Origin: Opitutia bacterium
Lineage (GTDB): Bacteria > Verrucomicrobiota > Verrucomicrobiia > Opitutales > Coraliomargaritaceae
NCBI GenBank assembly: GCA_029248665.1
Contig: JAQWIW010000016.1
Span: forward strand, 1-64,000
Reading direction: 5' to 3'
DNA length: 64,000 nt
Under the pieces are notes generated by a model that saw only the letters and a program-made list of their open reading frames with translations, was not told where the DNA came from and ran no database searches. Made by a program: the position numbers and the translations under genes. Shown in pieces: positions 27,943 to 38,767 of this stretch (positions within the stretch are counted from its first letter, which is position 1; each line of letters starts with the position of its first letter).

Positions 27943-30726
27943 ATGAAAAGACTATTTTTATTGGACGGCATGGCACTCGCCTATCGAGCCCACTTTGCCT
28001 TAATTCGCAGTCCAATTTTTAACTCAAAAGGTATGAATACCTCAGCGGCTTACGGCTTCACCGCAACATTGATTGATTTAATTCAAAAGCAAAAGCCCAC
28101 TCACTTAGCTATAGCCTTTGACACTTCCGCACCCACCGCTCGCCACATACTGCACCCAGAATACAAAGCGAATCGGGAAGCCATGCCTGAAGATTTAAGT
28201 ATTGCTCTTCCCTACATTGAAACCATCGCTCAAGGTTTTAATATTCCTATTATTAAAATGGATGGCTATGAAGCCGATGACATCATTGGAACACTTGCCC
28301 AAAAAGCAGAAGACGAAGGATTCGATTCCATATTTATGGTCACCCCTGATAAAGACTTTGGCCAATTGGTTACGGAAAAAATTAAAATGTATCGCCCGTC
28401 AAGAAAAGGCGATGGAGCTGAAGTCTGGGGTATTCCCGAAATACTTGAAAAATGGGACATTAAAAATACGAAACAAGTGATTGATATGCTAGGCTTATGC
28501 GGAGATGTTTCGGACAACATCCCTGGTGTCCCTGGAATTGGGCCAAAAACCGCAGCAAAATTACTGGCTACCTATGGCGATGTTGAAAATTTACTTGAGC
28601 ACACAAGCGAACTTAAAGGGAAGCAAAAGGAACAATTAGAGACTCATGCTGAACAAGCAAAACTCTCCAAAGAATTAGCCATTATTAACAAAGAGGTACC
28701 GGTTATTTATGATTGGGATGACTACACCTTGAATGATCCTTCTAAAGAACAATTAGAAGGTCTTTTTTCTGAATTAGAATTTCGCACACTTGGTCGCAGG
28801 TTATTTGGTGAAGGCTTTCAGATGAAAGATTCTGAAGAGAATTTTTCCCTGCAATCTGAATCAGATTCCAAGACCTCTTCTGATCTCCTACAAGTCGAGC
28901 TACTTCCAGAAGGCACGAGCGATTTTAAAACCCTTAAGGATATCCCTGCTCAATATATTTTGATTAAGACCCATGCAGATAAGGAAGCCCTACTCAAAGC
29001 AATCGAAGAGAGCAAAATATTCGCATTTGATACCGAAACAGACTCTTTAGACACGCACAATGCACAGCTTAAAGGAATCTCTTTTGTCACTCAAACCAAC
29101 AAAGGTTGGTTTTTACCCTACAATGAAGAAGACCAAGCTTTCTTGAAAGACATATTCAGCAACACTGCTCATACAAAAATTGGACATAATCTCAAATTCG
29201 ATATTTCGATATTAGAGAACCACGATTGTCCAGTAAAAGGTATTTGTTACGATACCTTGATCGCTCATTCTTTAATTGAACCTGAGCAAAGGCATAACCT
29301 AGATATTCTTGCTGAAAATCTGCTCCAATATAAAACTATTCCTTTTTCAGAACTCGTTCCCAATGCCAAAAAAGGAGAGCTCATTGATTATGCGCAAATC
29401 AATATCGACAAACTGACAAATTACGCAGTAGAAGATGCCGATATCACTTTTCAATTGTGGCAAATACTTGAGCCTCAATTAGAATCCTTAGGGCAATCTG
29501 AGGTTTTCTACAAAATTGAGATGCCACTTCTTTCAGTACTCATTGCGATGGAAAAAGAAGGTATTAATATTTGCGAGACCACGCTTAAAAATATTGGTGA
29601 TACCTTATCTGTTGAAATTGAAAATCTTCGAAGCGAAATTTACGATACTGCGGGACAAGAATTTAACTTAAATTCACCGAAACAACTAGGCGTGATTCTT
29701 TTTGAAGTACTTAAACTTTCCGACAAGCCGAAGAAAACGAAAACCGGTCAATACGCGACCAATGAACAAACTCTTTCAAGCTTATCGTCTAAGCATAGAA
29801 TTGCTGCTGCTATTTTAGAATATCGTCAGATGAACAAATTAGTCAGCACTTATATTGATGCCCTACCTCATTCGATTAATCAAAAAACTCAGCGCATCCA
29901 TACTAATTTCGGACAAGTGCAGACTTCTACAGGACGACTCAGCTCTAACAACCCTAATTTGCAAAATATTCCGATTCGCTCAACCAACGGGAAGCAAATA
30001 CGAAAAGCATTCATTCCGAGGAACCCCAAATGGAAAATCTTAAGTGCAGACTATTCGCAGATTGAGCTTCGGATACTTGCCGCACTTTCCGAAGACCCTA
30101 GTATGATTCAAGCTTTCAATGATAAAGAAGATATTCATGCCTCTACCGCCGCTAAAATATTTGATGTATCCTTAAAAAATGTGTCCCGTGAGCAACGAAG
30201 TACGGCAAAGATGGTCAATTTTGGTATTCCTTATGGGATTTCTGCCTTTGGTTTAGCCCAACGACTCGGAACTGTTTCACGAACCGAAGCACAAGCCATC
30301 ATCGACAATTATTTCCAACAATTTCCAACAATCCAAAATTATATCGATCAGCAGATAGAAAAAGCACGTAAAGATGGCTTTGTCACAACGCTTCTTGGCC
30401 GTAGACGCTATCTTAGAGACATCAATTCATCCAATGGCAGCATAAGGGCAGCTTCTGAGAGAAATGCCATTAATATGCCCATTCAGGGCACGGCTGCTGA
30501 TCTGATCAAAATTGCAATGATTCGCATCCTTGAAAAAATGGACGAAGCTAAACTTGAGTCAAAAATGTTACTGCAAGTACACGATGAACTTATCTTTGAT
30601 TTACATCCTGATGAAGAATCAGCACTCAAAAAAATACTCGAAACAGAAATGGTGCACGCAATTGACTTAAAGTGCCCCGTAGAAATAGATATAGGTATTG
30701 GCAATAATTGGCTAGAGGCTCATTAA
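27943..30726 (+). CDS. polA: DNA polymerase I
   Basis: This is a full three-domain DNA polymerase I of 927 residues for gap filling and RNA primer removal. The 5' nuclease domain (about 1-290) starts MKRLFLLDGMALAYRAHFAL and contains DVSDNIPGVPGIGPKTA. The 3'-5' proofreading domain keeps the DxE residues in DTETDSL at 363. The polymerase domain has motif A DYSQIELRILA at 703 and motif C HDE at 880-882. Proofreading is therefore likely active. It lies 23 bases after cca and 7 bases before the small RNase III-like gene. Confidence 0.97.
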   Translation: MKRLFLLDGMALAYRAHFALIRSPIFNSKGMNTSAAYGFTATLIDLIQKQKPTHLAIAFDTSAPTARHILHPEYKANREAMPEDLSIALPYIETIAQGFNIPIIKMDGYEADDIIGTLAQKAEDEGFDSIFMVTPDKDFGQLVTEKIKMYRPSRKGDGAEVWGIPEILEKWDIKNTKQVIDMLGLCGDVSDNIPGVPGIGPKTAAKLLATYGDVENLLEHTSELKGKQKEQLETHAEQAKLSKELAIINKEVPVIYDWDDYTLNDPSKEQLEGLFSELEFRTLGRRLFGEGFQMKDSEENFSLQSESDSKTSSDLLQVELLPEGTSDFKTLKDIPAQYILIKTHADKEALLKAIEESKIFAFDTETDSLDTHNAQLKGISFVTQTNKGWFLPYNEEDQAFLKDIFSNTAHTKIGHNLKFDISILENHDCPVKGICYDTLIAHSLIEPEQRHNLDILAENLLQYKTIPFSELVPNAKKGELIDYAQINIDKLTNYAVEDADITFQLWQILEPQLESLGQSEVFYKIEMPLLSVLIAMEKEGINICETTLKNIGDTLSVEIENLRSEIYDTAGQEFNLNSPKQLGVILFEVLKLSDKPKKTKTGQYATNEQTLSSLSSKHRIAAAILEYRQMNKLVSTYIDALPHSINQKTQRIHTNFGQVQTSTGRLSSNNPNLQNIPIRSTNGKQIRKAFIPRNPKWKILSADYSQIELRILAALSEDPSMIQAFNDKEDIHASTAAKIFDVSLKNVSREQRSTAKMVNFGIPYGISAFGLAQRLGTVSRTEAQAIIDNYFQQFPTIQNYIDQQIEKARKDGFVTTLLGRRRYLRDINSSNGSIRAASERNAINMPIQGTAADLIKIAMIRILEKMDEAKLESKMLLQVHDELIFDLHPDEESALKKILETEMVHAIDLKCPVEIDIGIGNNWLEAH

Positions 30727-30732
30727 TAAACT

Positions 30733-31053
30733 ATGACACTTGAAGAAACACGAAACTATGCTTGGATAGGAGATGCAGTACTCGCCTTGTTTGCTCGGCG
30801 ATGGATTCTCAAGCAATCTAACATCAAGATCAAAGAGCGAGCCGATGCTTTTAAGGCTATGACCTCCAATGAATTTTTATCCTACTTTGGAGAGCCTACA
30901 AAAATTGAATGTGAAATAGGTATTCTCTTTGAAAACGAAGGATTAACTAAAGCAAATGATTACATCGAGACGCGTTTGTTACCCAGTTTTATCAAAAAGC
31001 AAAGCCAGAAGAAACTGCCAGGACGCTACAGTAGAAAAAAGACTAGTAAGTAG
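30733..31053 (+). CDS. Small RNase III-like domain protein (Mini-III-like)
   Basis: This 106-residue protein has an RNase III-type signature, YAWIGDAVLALFARRWIL (residues 9-26). This matches the xGDAVL core with the catalytic Asp. A helix near 75-95 has EIGILFENEGLTKAND, which could supply the second acidic cluster. There is no dsRNA-binding domain, as in Mini-III (MrnC), which trims 23S rRNA ends. It is shorter than Mini-III, which is usually about 130-145 residues, so the assignment is tentative. It is 7 bases after polA and overlaps the convergent PLD-like gene by 11 bases. Confidence 0.6.
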   Translation: MTLEETRNYAWIGDAVLALFARRWILKQSNIKIKERADAFKAMTSNEFLSYFGEPTKIECEIGILFENEGLTKANDYIETRLLPSFIKKQSQKKLPGRYSRKKTSK

Positions 31054-32584
31054 ATAGCTGAGTCCACTCTTGTATTCGATAAAAGCACAATCGAATATAC
31101 TGCATCCATTTAGGGTTTTTTAGTGCTTTATATTCGACGGTTTCCTCAAAGCCCAAAGAGTTTCCCCAAACACTTTCAAAATAAAGGTCGAACTCATTAT
31201 TAACGGTGACTACTTCGTTAAACATCACATTGGCTTCTAGATTGAAATTATTAATTGATCGGTGGGTTAGATTAGAGGAACCAAGGAAAAGAATATCTTG
31301 TTTATCATCAAAAACACGAATGGCTTTTGAATGAAATTGACCCCCTGTTTTTGCTGATGCCCAGTGAATTTGGATTGAGTCTACTTCATCCAATTGCATC
31401 AATTCGTCGGCAACACTTCGATTCGGCACCCCTATTTTCTTAAAACCAAAAGCATTTTTATTTTGATCTAAAATCAAACGTATCTTCACACCTCTTTTTG
31501 CCGCTGATTTCAAGGCTTTAATCATTTTACGATCTGAAAAATAGAACATCGCTATATCAATTTCTGTACCTTTATCAGAATTGTTGAATAAATCTAATAA
31601 GACCTGATTTGTTGATCCTTCACTAATAAAGCGTACGCCTGTTTTTCGACTGGCATACTGATTAAAATGATTTTGAGGCAAGAGAGCCTCATTCAATCGT
31701 CTAAAAGCGTCTTCTAATTCAAAACGCTTCCCAAGTAAATTCTCTGGCTTAAGAGCCGACCACTGTGCAATTTTTATTTCAGAACGAGCCACATAATCTG
31801 CAAGTGGACCAGCGACACTTACCGCCAAATTTGAATTAAAACTACTTGCATCAGACGGATTAAAACTACCAATAATCATTTTAGATGGACTATTCCTATA
31901 GCCAGCAATAAGCACTTTTCGGTGATTCGCTTTAAGGTGTAAGGCTTTAAAAAATTGCGAGAAAGATAAACGCTCTGCCTTTGATTCAACTAAATTAGGG
32001 AAAATCCTAAATCGATTACTATTAGAGCTCAGGTCATAAAATTTAGACCAAAAACGCACCTGCTTAGAATAGAGCTTATTCGAATCTGGTAAGTTAGATA
32101 AGTCTGTGTAAACTACAGGAATGCCTAAATCATTGAAGGATTGGAATAATTCTGGGTCATTATTTCCATACAATCGATTAATCGGATCTGTAATTAATAA
32201 AATTGGTATTTCTGGATTTTGTTGACGTTTTTCTATAATTACATCCGCCAATAAATCCGCGAGTGACCTTAATTCTTGGACATTATTCTTATTTTTAGCA
32301 AATCGTCCCTGCCACTTATTCCACAAGAAAAAATCAACAATAAGAAAGGTTTCAGCTGATTGGATTTCATCAATCATTGCATCCAAAATCTCATGATCTA
32401 GAATGTTTTGTCCAGTTGTTATATCTCGATAAGTACGGTCAATAAGCAGGTCCGCATCACTGTGACTAAAATAAGGGCTTTCTAGATCACACCCTTCGGG
32501 CATAGAAAGCTTAGGAATGACAATATAAGGAAGAAGAAGAATTCCTGCGATAGCACCAATCAATAGCTTAATAAAGAAACGCAT
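31043..32584 (-). CDS. Phospholipase D-like protein (cardiolipin synthase-like) with degenerate HKD motifs
   Basis: This 513-residue membrane-anchored protein has an N-terminal hydrophobic segment (residues 1-25). Two phospholipase D half-domains follow. The first motif is HRK at 221-223 with GSFN at 239-242, but no Asp stands four residues after Lys+1. The second is HSK at 418-420 with GSSN at 435-438; its Asp (426) is displaced by one position relative to HxKx4D. Canonical PLD enzymes need both HKD motifs, so phosphatidyltransfer activity is uncertain. A cardiolipin synthase role is only suggested. It lies downstream of fabF on the same strand with a 52-base gap. Confidence 0.72.
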   Translation of the reverse strand: MRFFIKLLIGAIAGILLLPYIVIPKLSMPEGCDLESPYFSHSDADLLIDRTYRDITTGQNILDHEILDAMIDEIQSAETFLIVDFFLWNKWQGRFAKNKNNVQELRSLADLLADVIIEKRQQNPEIPILLITDPINRLYGNNDPELFQSFNDLGIPVVYTDLSNLPDSNKLYSKQVRFWSKFYDLSSNSNRFRIFPNLVESKAERLSFSQFFKALHLKANHRKVLIAGYRNSPSKMIIGSFNPSDASSFNSNLAVSVAGPLADYVARSEIKIAQWSALKPENLLGKRFELEDAFRRLNEALLPQNHFNQYASRKTGVRFISEGSTNQVLLDLFNNSDKGTEIDIAMFYFSDRKMIKALKSAAKRGVKIRLILDQNKNAFGFKKIGVPNRSVADELMQLDEVDSIQIHWASAKTGGQFHSKAIRVFDDKQDILFLGSSNLTHRSINNFNLEANVMFNEVVTVNNEFDLYFESVWGNSLGFEETVEYKALKNPKWMQYIRLCFYRIQEWTQLSTY

Positions 32585-32636
32585 AAACTTAAGGATAAAT
32601 CTTTAAATTTAATTTTAAAGATTAAATTGACCGGAA

Positions 32637-33893
32637 TTAAGAAAATTTCTTAAACAGAACAACTGCATTGTGGCCACCAAATCCGGAATTATTGCAAATT
32701 GCCACATCGACATCGGCTTCACACATTTTATTGGGCACATAATTCAAATCACAATCAGGATCGGGCTGAAGTAAATTGATTGTTGGAGGTACTTTACCTT
32801 CGTGAATCACTTTTGCGCAAATTGCTGACTCAATCCCTCCGGCTGCTCCTAGCAAGTGACCGGTCATAGATTTTGTTGAACTGATTAAAATATCCTTAGC
32901 ATGCTCACCATAGGCTTCTTTGATAGCCGCAGTTTCAAATTTATCATTATAGGGAGTCGATGTTCCATGTGCATTTATGTAATCAATTGAATCCTTGCTG
33001 AGACCTGCTTTTTCGACAACTGCCTTCAAAGACTTTCCTAATGCCTTACCTTCTGGATCTGGTGATGTTATATGGAATGCATCACAACTAGAATCATAAG
33101 CGCCAATCTCACAATAAATTCTAGCACCTCTCGCTTGTGCATGTTCCAAAGTTTCCAATATTAGAACTCCTGCTCCTTCTCCCATCACAAAACCATCACG
33201 CTCCATCTCAAAAGGACGACTTGCCAATTCAGGTGTGTCATTAAATTTGGTGCTCATTGCTCTCATCGAGCAAAATCCTGCATAGCCTAATTGGCACACA
33301 GCTGCCTCACTTCCGCCAGCAATCATTACATCTGCGTCGCCATTACGAATAGCATTAAAAGCTTCACCAATTGAATGAGTCGCAGATGAACACGCACTGA
33401 CTATACCAAAATTTGGACCTTTAGCACCGAGCTCAATTGCAACTACGCCACTGGCAATATTTCCGATTAATGAAGGAATCATAAAAGGTGACACTTTTCG
33501 TGGACCTCTTTCAATAAGGCGAGCGGTCTGATCGTGAATTGTTTGCAATCCACCGATACCCGAACCTACATAAATTCCAAAACGCTCAGCATCAAGAGCC
33601 TCTAAGTCAATGCCTGCATCTTTAACGGCAAGACGAGAACTCGCTACGGCGAAATGAGTAAAACGATCATTCCTACGAGCCTCTTTGACATCCATAAAAT
33701 CAGAAACTTCAAAGTCTAAGACCTCTGCTCCCACTTTTGATGTTAGTTCACTAACATCAAACGATTCAATTTTACGAATACCGCTTGTCCCAGATAAAAC
33801 ACCATCCCATAGTTTGTCTACACCGACACCGTGAGAATTAATTGTTCCTAATCCCGTAACAACAACTCTTGGTGCAGTGGCTTCTTTAGACAT
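32637..33893 (-). CDS. fabF: 3-oxoacyl-ACP synthase II (FabF)
   Basis: This condensing enzyme extends fatty acyl-ACP with malonyl-ACP. The 418-residue length fits. The active-site triad is visible: Cys168 in SACSSATHSIG, His309 in NAHGTSTPYND and His346 in KSMTGHLLGAAGG, with conserved Lys341. It is the third gene of fabG-acpP-fabF, with 30 bases after the ACP gene. FabF extends C16:1 and adjusts chain length; FabB is the alternative, but Cys-His-His spacing and length favour FabF. Confidence 0.95.
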   Translation of the reverse strand: MSKEATAPRVVVTGLGTINSHGVGVDKLWDGVLSGTSGIRKIESFDVSELTSKVGAEVLDFEVSDFMDVKEARRNDRFTHFAVASSRLAVKDAGIDLEALDAERFGIYVGSGIGGLQTIHDQTARLIERGPRKVSPFMIPSLIGNIASGVVAIELGAKGPNFGIVSACSSATHSIGEAFNAIRNGDADVMIAGGSEAAVCQLGYAGFCSMRAMSTKFNDTPELASRPFEMERDGFVMGEGAGVLILETLEHAQARGARIYCEIGAYDSSCDAFHITSPDPEGKALGKSLKAVVEKAGLSKDSIDYINAHGTSTPYNDKFETAAIKEAYGEHAKDILISSTKSMTGHLLGAAGGIESAICAKVIHEGKVPPTINLLQPDPDCDLNYVPNKMCEADVDVAICNNSGFGGHNAVVLFKKFS

Positions 33894-33923
33894 TGAAACT
33901 AGTAAGTAGGCGGTACCTGGAAG

Positions 33924-34178
33924 TTATTCTGACTTTTCAGAGATGTATTTAACGACATCTCCTACAGTAGTAAGCTTTTCAGCATCTGCTTCAGGGATTT
34001 CTCCGTCAATTTCATCACTAAAGGCTTCTTCAAAAGCCATAATTAATTCAACATTGTCGAGTGAATCACAACCAAGATCATCAATAAATGATGCCTCCAA
34101 GGTCACTTGTTCTGCATTCACGTTTAGTTGATCAACAATAATTGATCGAACTCTTTCTTCTATAGTTTGTTCAGCCAT
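33924..34178 (-). CDS. acpP: Acyl carrier protein
   Basis: This is a small acidic protein of 84 residues. The phosphopantetheine attachment site is [15 protein letters not shown] with Ser39; the usual Ala before Asp is Cys. It has four helices and a net negative charge, typical of ACP. It lies 29 bases after fabG and 30 bases before fabF in the canonical fatty acid synthesis order. The acyl products also feed the lipid A genes elsewhere in this window. Confidence 0.96.
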   Translation of the reverse strand: MAEQTIEERVRSIIVDQLNVNAEQVTLEASFIDDLGCDSLDNVELIMAFEEAFSDEIDGEIPEADAEKLTTVGDVVKYISEKSE

Positions 34179-34207
34179 AAGTTATAATTAATAGTTAGTT
34201 TTTTTCA

Positions 34208-34954
<747 letters not shown>

Positions 34955-35070
34955 GATTTAAATATAATTAATAAAGAATTGAATAGACAAATAATTAGCT
35001 TCTAGTGCAAGCTAGAAAAAAACAAAAAATACTCCTAATAAATTTAAATTAATAATTAGCCTTCGAATAC

Positions 35071-35802
35071 ATGAATTCCACAGAACCAGAGAGAGTCCAA
35101 AAAATAATAGCCAATGCTGGAATTTGCTCTCGGAGAGAAGCGGAGATGCTGATTAAGGTAGGTAAAGTAAGGGTCAACGGAAAAACCATAGAGCTTGGAA
35201 CCAAAGCACTTACTACAGATGCTATATTTGTGAATAACAAGCCGATACTTAAAGCAAAAGATGCCCCAATAACTTTAATTTTAAATAAACCTAAAGGGAT
35301 TATTTGCAGTAATCACGATCCATTTGCGACTCAAACCGTATTTGATCTACTACCAAGCGATTTACAAAAGAAGCGTCTCTTTTGTGCCGGTCGTCTTGAT
35401 AAGGATAGTGAAGGCTTGCTAGTGATCACCAATGACGGTGCTTTAGCGAACCAACTCACTCACCCTTCAGCCAATATAATTAAACGATACCGGGTCACTT
35501 TAAACAAAGATCTTAAGCTTAACGACATCCCTAAGCTTTTAGAAGGCATCGAATTCGAAGGCGATTTTTTAAAAGCGGATAAAATTATTCCCGCCCCTAC
35601 AGATAAAGAAGGTGATAAGAGGAAATTAGAAGTTCACCTGTCGCACGGAAAAAAAAGAGAAATACGACGCCTATTTGAAGCCCATCGTTATTATGTAAAA
35701 AAATTGGTTCGAATCCAAATCGGCAAAATACAACTTAAAAATATCGCAAAAGGCGGAATAAAAATATTAAGCAAAAAAGACATAGAACGCTTGCTAGGAT
35801 AA
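35071..35802 (+). CDS. rluB: RsuA/RluB/RluE family pseudouridine synthase
   Basis: This 243-residue protein converts a specific uridine of rRNA to pseudouridine. It has an N-terminal S4 domain ([22 protein letters not shown]) and the linker [10 protein letters not shown]. The catalytic [17 protein letters not shown] contains the catalytic Asp, followed by [10 protein letters not shown]. The C-terminal ALxxG pattern is typical of RluB/RsuA. RluB (23S U2605) is the best guess, because of the S4 start and length; RsuA or RluE cannot be excluded. It heads a plus-strand series with folD, an RDD protein and proC. Confidence 0.85.
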   Translation: MNSTEPERVQKIIANAGICSRREAEMLIKVGKVRVNGKTIELGTKALTTDAIFVNNKPILKAKDAPITLILNKPKGIICSNHDPFATQTVFDLLPSDLQKKRLFCAGRLDKDSEGLLVITNDGALANQLTHPSANIIKRYRVTLNKDLKLNDIPKLLEGIEFEGDFLKADKIIPAPTDKEGDKRKLEVHLSHGKKREIRRLFEAHRYYVKKLVRIQIGKIQLKNIAKGGIKILSKKDIERLLG

Positions 35803-35834
35803 GCTATTTTGCAAAATTTTCAAAAAAAGATACT

Positions 35835-36707
35835 ATGAATATAATCGACGGAAACAAAATAGCTAAAGATATAATTGAAGACCTTAAGGTAGAAGTCGGA
35901 CAATTAACCAAAGGCAAACCAACTGTAGCTTTCATTCGAGTTGGCGAAGATCCCGCTTCTATATCTTATGTCCGTAAAAAACAAAAGACAGCAGAAACGA
36001 TAGGTATTCACGCTGAGTTGACTGTGCTTCCTGAATCAATCACTCAAGAAGAACTCTTTGATGTCATACATACATATAATTCAAATGATGCGGTTAACGG
36101 TATTTTGATTCAAGCACCTTTGCCCAAGCATATTGATGAAACCGCAACCTTTAACCAAGTAGATCCACGGAAAGATGTAGATGGGTTTCACACCCTAAAT
36201 ATTGGAAAACTTTGTCAGGAAGATGCTAGTGGATTTGTTGCGTGTACACCTGCTGGTATAGTTGAATTGATTAAGCGTAGCCATATTGCAACTGAAGGAA
36301 AACATGTCGTTGTACTAGGTCGCAGTCAAATAGTAGGAAAACCAGCGGCATTATTAATGATTCGTAAAGGAGTTCCAGGAAATGCAACTGTAACTATATG
36401 CCATTCTCGAACAGAAAATCTCTCTGAAATCACCCGACAGGCCGACATCTTGATTGCAGCCATTGGGAAAGCACATTTTGTAACTAAAGAGATGGTTAAA
36501 TCAGGAGCCTCGATAATTGATGTTGGGATTAATAGAATCCCTGATGCTTCAAAAAAATCAGGTACCCGATTAGTCGGAGATGTAGATTTTGATGCTGTAT
36601 CACCCCTATGTGAACATATCACTCCAGTTCCAGGAGGCGTCGGCCCCATGACTGTGGCTATGCTAATGCAAAATACACTCAAAGCATTTAAAGCGATGAA
36701 TTCATAA
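35835..36707 (+). CDS. folD: Bifunctional methylenetetrahydrofolate dehydrogenase/cyclohydrolase
   Basis: The enzyme interconverts methylene-, methenyl- and formyl-tetrahydrofolate. The 290-residue protein has the substrate-site [15 protein letters not shown] with catalytic Lys. QAPLPKHID and [12 protein letters not shown] follow, then the NADP-binding [17 protein letters not shown], and the C-terminal [18 protein letters not shown]. It starts 32 bases after the pseudouridine synthase gene. All catalytic elements are intact. Confidence 0.96.
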   Translation: MNIIDGNKIAKDIIEDLKVEVGQLTKGKPTVAFIRVGEDPASISYVRKKQKTAETIGIHAELTVLPESITQEELFDVIHTYNSNDAVNGILIQAPLPKHIDETATFNQVDPRKDVDGFHTLNIGKLCQEDASGFVACTPAGIVELIKRSHIATEGKHVVVLGRSQIVGKPAALLMIRKGVPGNATVTICHSRTENLSEITRQADILIAAIGKAHFVTKEMVKSGASIIDVGINRIPDASKKSGTRLVGDVDFDAVSPLCEHITPVPGGVGPMTVAMLMQNTLKAFKAMNS

Positions 36708-36727
36708 TTTAAGAATTCACTTTGATT

Positions 36728-37366
36728 ATGTCAGAATTTAACCAAGAAAATCCAGATCCGATAGATAATAAAAAAGCTTTTGTCATCAGTCTAAACTCAG
36801 ACAATCTACCAGAACCTTCCATTACCTATCGTAGCCTTGCATTTCTCTTGGATTATATCCTAGTCGTATTATTGGCGACCTTAATCATTTTACAGGTAAT
36901 CCTTCCACTCAATCCTACTATATCATTAGAAGCACTCAATGAGTGGCTCGAAACTTATCTTAATTGGGCTGAATCGAACAACCAATCAACAGCACCGATT
37001 CTTAATGATTCAGCTCAATCAACTCTACTTTTGATTACTGAATCATTTTCCATTATTTTCATTCTTTATTTCGCCCTTTGTGATACTGTTTTCAAAGGAA
37101 GCTCTTTCGGTAAAAAAATCTTCAACTTAAAGACAATTACACTCACGCCTAGGGATTCAATTCCAGTATTCCATGCAAGCATTCGAGCCATTTCAAAAAC
37201 CATTATTTTATTCTATTTTTTCCCTATTCTCTTATTGGTCGCAATACTGACCAAACGCTTTCATAAAAGTAAACAATGGGGACATGACCTGATTAGCCAA
37301 ACTAAAGTCATTGACGAATATGAATTAAATCAAATGCTTCTTAAAAAGGTAGAAGGATCACTATGA
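36728..37366 (+). CDS. RDD family membrane protein
   Basis: This 212-residue integral membrane protein has three predicted membrane segments. The RDD domain has RSLAFLLDYILVVLLATLII at the first segment (the Arg and Asp of the family name) and FGKKIFNLKTI after the second. Family members are poorly characterised; some are linked to sodium tolerance or membrane transport. The ATG at 36728 is chosen; a TTG two codons upstream is less likely. The stop overlaps the proC start (ATGA), indicating translational coupling. No function can be assigned. Confidence 0.8.
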   Translation: MSEFNQENPDPIDNKKAFVISLNSDNLPEPSITYRSLAFLLDYILVVLLATLIILQVILPLNPTISLEALNEWLETYLNWAESNNQSTAPILNDSAQSTLLLITESFSIIFILYFALCDTVFKGSSFGKKIFNLKTITLTPRDSIPVFHASIRAISKTIILFYFFPILLLVAILTKRFHKSKQWGHDLISQTKVIDEYELNQMLLKKVEGSL

Positions 37367-38169
37367 AAAAGAAAATTGCATTTATCGGTGCAGGTAGAAT
37401 GGCAACTGCGATCGTAAAAGGCTTAATTCAAAAGAAAGTCTATTCACCCAATGAAATCGTTTGCCTATGTGGCAATGATAATACTGGGTCAACACTAGCT
37501 CAAGCGAGTGGCATCACCGAAGCAGATTCCTTGCTTCCATATGTTTCCGAAATGGATACTTTGGTCCTAGCCTGCAAGCCACAACAATTAGAAAATATCG
37601 ATGCCAGTACATTAGTAAATGCGTCCCATATTACATTAATCTCAATTTTAGCAGGCACGCCTATAGCTCGCTTAAGCAAATGCTTTCCGCAAGTGAAAAA
37701 CATCATACGAAGTATGCCTAACACTCCTGGACAAATTGGGTGTGGCTCAACTGCTTATGCTTCATTAAACACTTTAGAAGCGAAGGAATTAGATTCAATA
37801 GAGACTATCTTAGGAGCCCTCGGTTCCGTACACCCTGTAAACGAGTCACAAATTGATGCAGTCACCGCACTTTCAGGCAGCGGTCCCGCCTATGTATTTG
37901 AGTTCATATCAGCACTTGTTAATGCGGGAATAAATACTGGGCTTGAGGAAAATTTGGCAAAAAACCTAGCTTTAGAAACCGTTCTTGGTTCAGCACAACT
38001 ATTAAAAGAAAGCACCTATTCTGCCGATGATTTAAGAGATGCTGTGACCTCTCCAGGCGGAACTACAGAAGCAGCACTTAATAGATTAAGTGAAGGAGAT
38101 TTTAGAGCATTGATACAAAATGCTATATTGAAGGCCAAGAAGCGCTCAGAAGAATTGGCCCAAAGCTAA
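37363..38169 (+). CDS. proC: Pyrroline-5-carboxylate reductase
   Basis: This enzyme carries out the last step of proline synthesis, using NADPH. The 268-residue protein has IGAGRMATAIVKGL at the N-terminus. SMPNTPGQIGCG follows, then the signature SGSGPAYVFEFI and VTSPGGTTEAAL near the C-terminus. Its start overlaps the RDD gene's stop. Its stop overlaps the convergent rdgB stop by 4 bases. No proA or proB in the window. Confidence 0.96.
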   Translation: MKKKIAFIGAGRMATAIVKGLIQKKVYSPNEIVCLCGNDNTGSTLAQASGITEADSLLPYVSEMDTLVLACKPQQLENIDASTLVNASHITLISILAGTPIARLSKCFPQVKNIIRSMPNTPGQIGCGSTAYASLNTLEAKELDSIETILGALGSVHPVNESQIDAVTALSGSGPAYVFEFISALVNAGINTGLEENLAKNLALETVLGSAQLLKESTYSADDLRDAVTSPGGTTEAALNRLSEGDFRALIQNAILKAKKRSEELAQS

Positions 38170-38765
38170 AGCTTTTTTTCAAAAAAATTTTTGCAAGTCG
38201 TCACTGCTATCGCCCGATGACTTAATTGCATTTTGATAGATTCACCCAGTTCGGCAAATGAAGATTCATACCCATCAGGTAAAAAAATAGGATCATAGCC
38301 AAACCCTGATTTTCCTTTAGGCTTTAACCCGATGATACCTTCGCAAGAACCTTCGAAATAGAAAGCAGCACCTTCTTTATCAATCAGGCAAAGAACACAG
38401 CGAAATCTTGCCCGTCTTTTTGATTTTGATACTCCTGACAATGCCCCAAGTAACTTATTAACATTGTCCATATCACTTGCCTTAGCTCCTGCATAACGGG
38501 CAGAATAAATACCAGGTGCGCCATCCAAATAGTCCACTTCCAAACCAGAATCATCGGCAATTACCCAATGCTTTTTCTTAAGTTGTTTGGAGAGTGCATA
38601 AGCTTTTAGGTAAGCATTTGCCTGAAAGGACTTTCCGTCCTCAATCACTTCAGGCATTCCACCATATTTATTTGCTGAAAGAATTTTGAATTCACAGTGA
38701 GTAAATAAATCTTTAAATTCTTCTGCCTTGTGATCATTTCCTGTGGCTAACACCAGATTCTTCAT
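38166..38765 (-). CDS. rdgB: XTP/dITP diphosphatase (RdgB/HAM1 family)
   Basis: This 199-residue cytosolic pyrophosphatase removes non-canonical purine nucleotides such as dITP and XTP. It has the N-terminal ATGNDHKAEEFKDL and the metal-binding ADDSGLEVDYLDGAPGIYSARYAG. GFGYDPIFLP near 155 is the base-specificity region. Its start lies 2 bases from the end of the DUF481-like gene, suggesting cotranscription. Conserved residues are all present. Confidence 0.96.
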   Translation of the reverse strand: MKNLVLATGNDHKAEEFKDLFTHCEFKILSANKYGGMPEVIEDGKSFQANAYLKAYALSKQLKKKHWVIADDSGLEVDYLDGAPGIYSARYAGAKASDMDNVNKLLGALSGVSKSKRRARFRCVLCLIDKEGAAFYFEGSCEGIIGLKPKGKSGFGYDPIFLPDGYESSFAELGESIKMQLSHRAIAVTTCKNFFEKKL

Positions 38766-38767
38766 AC

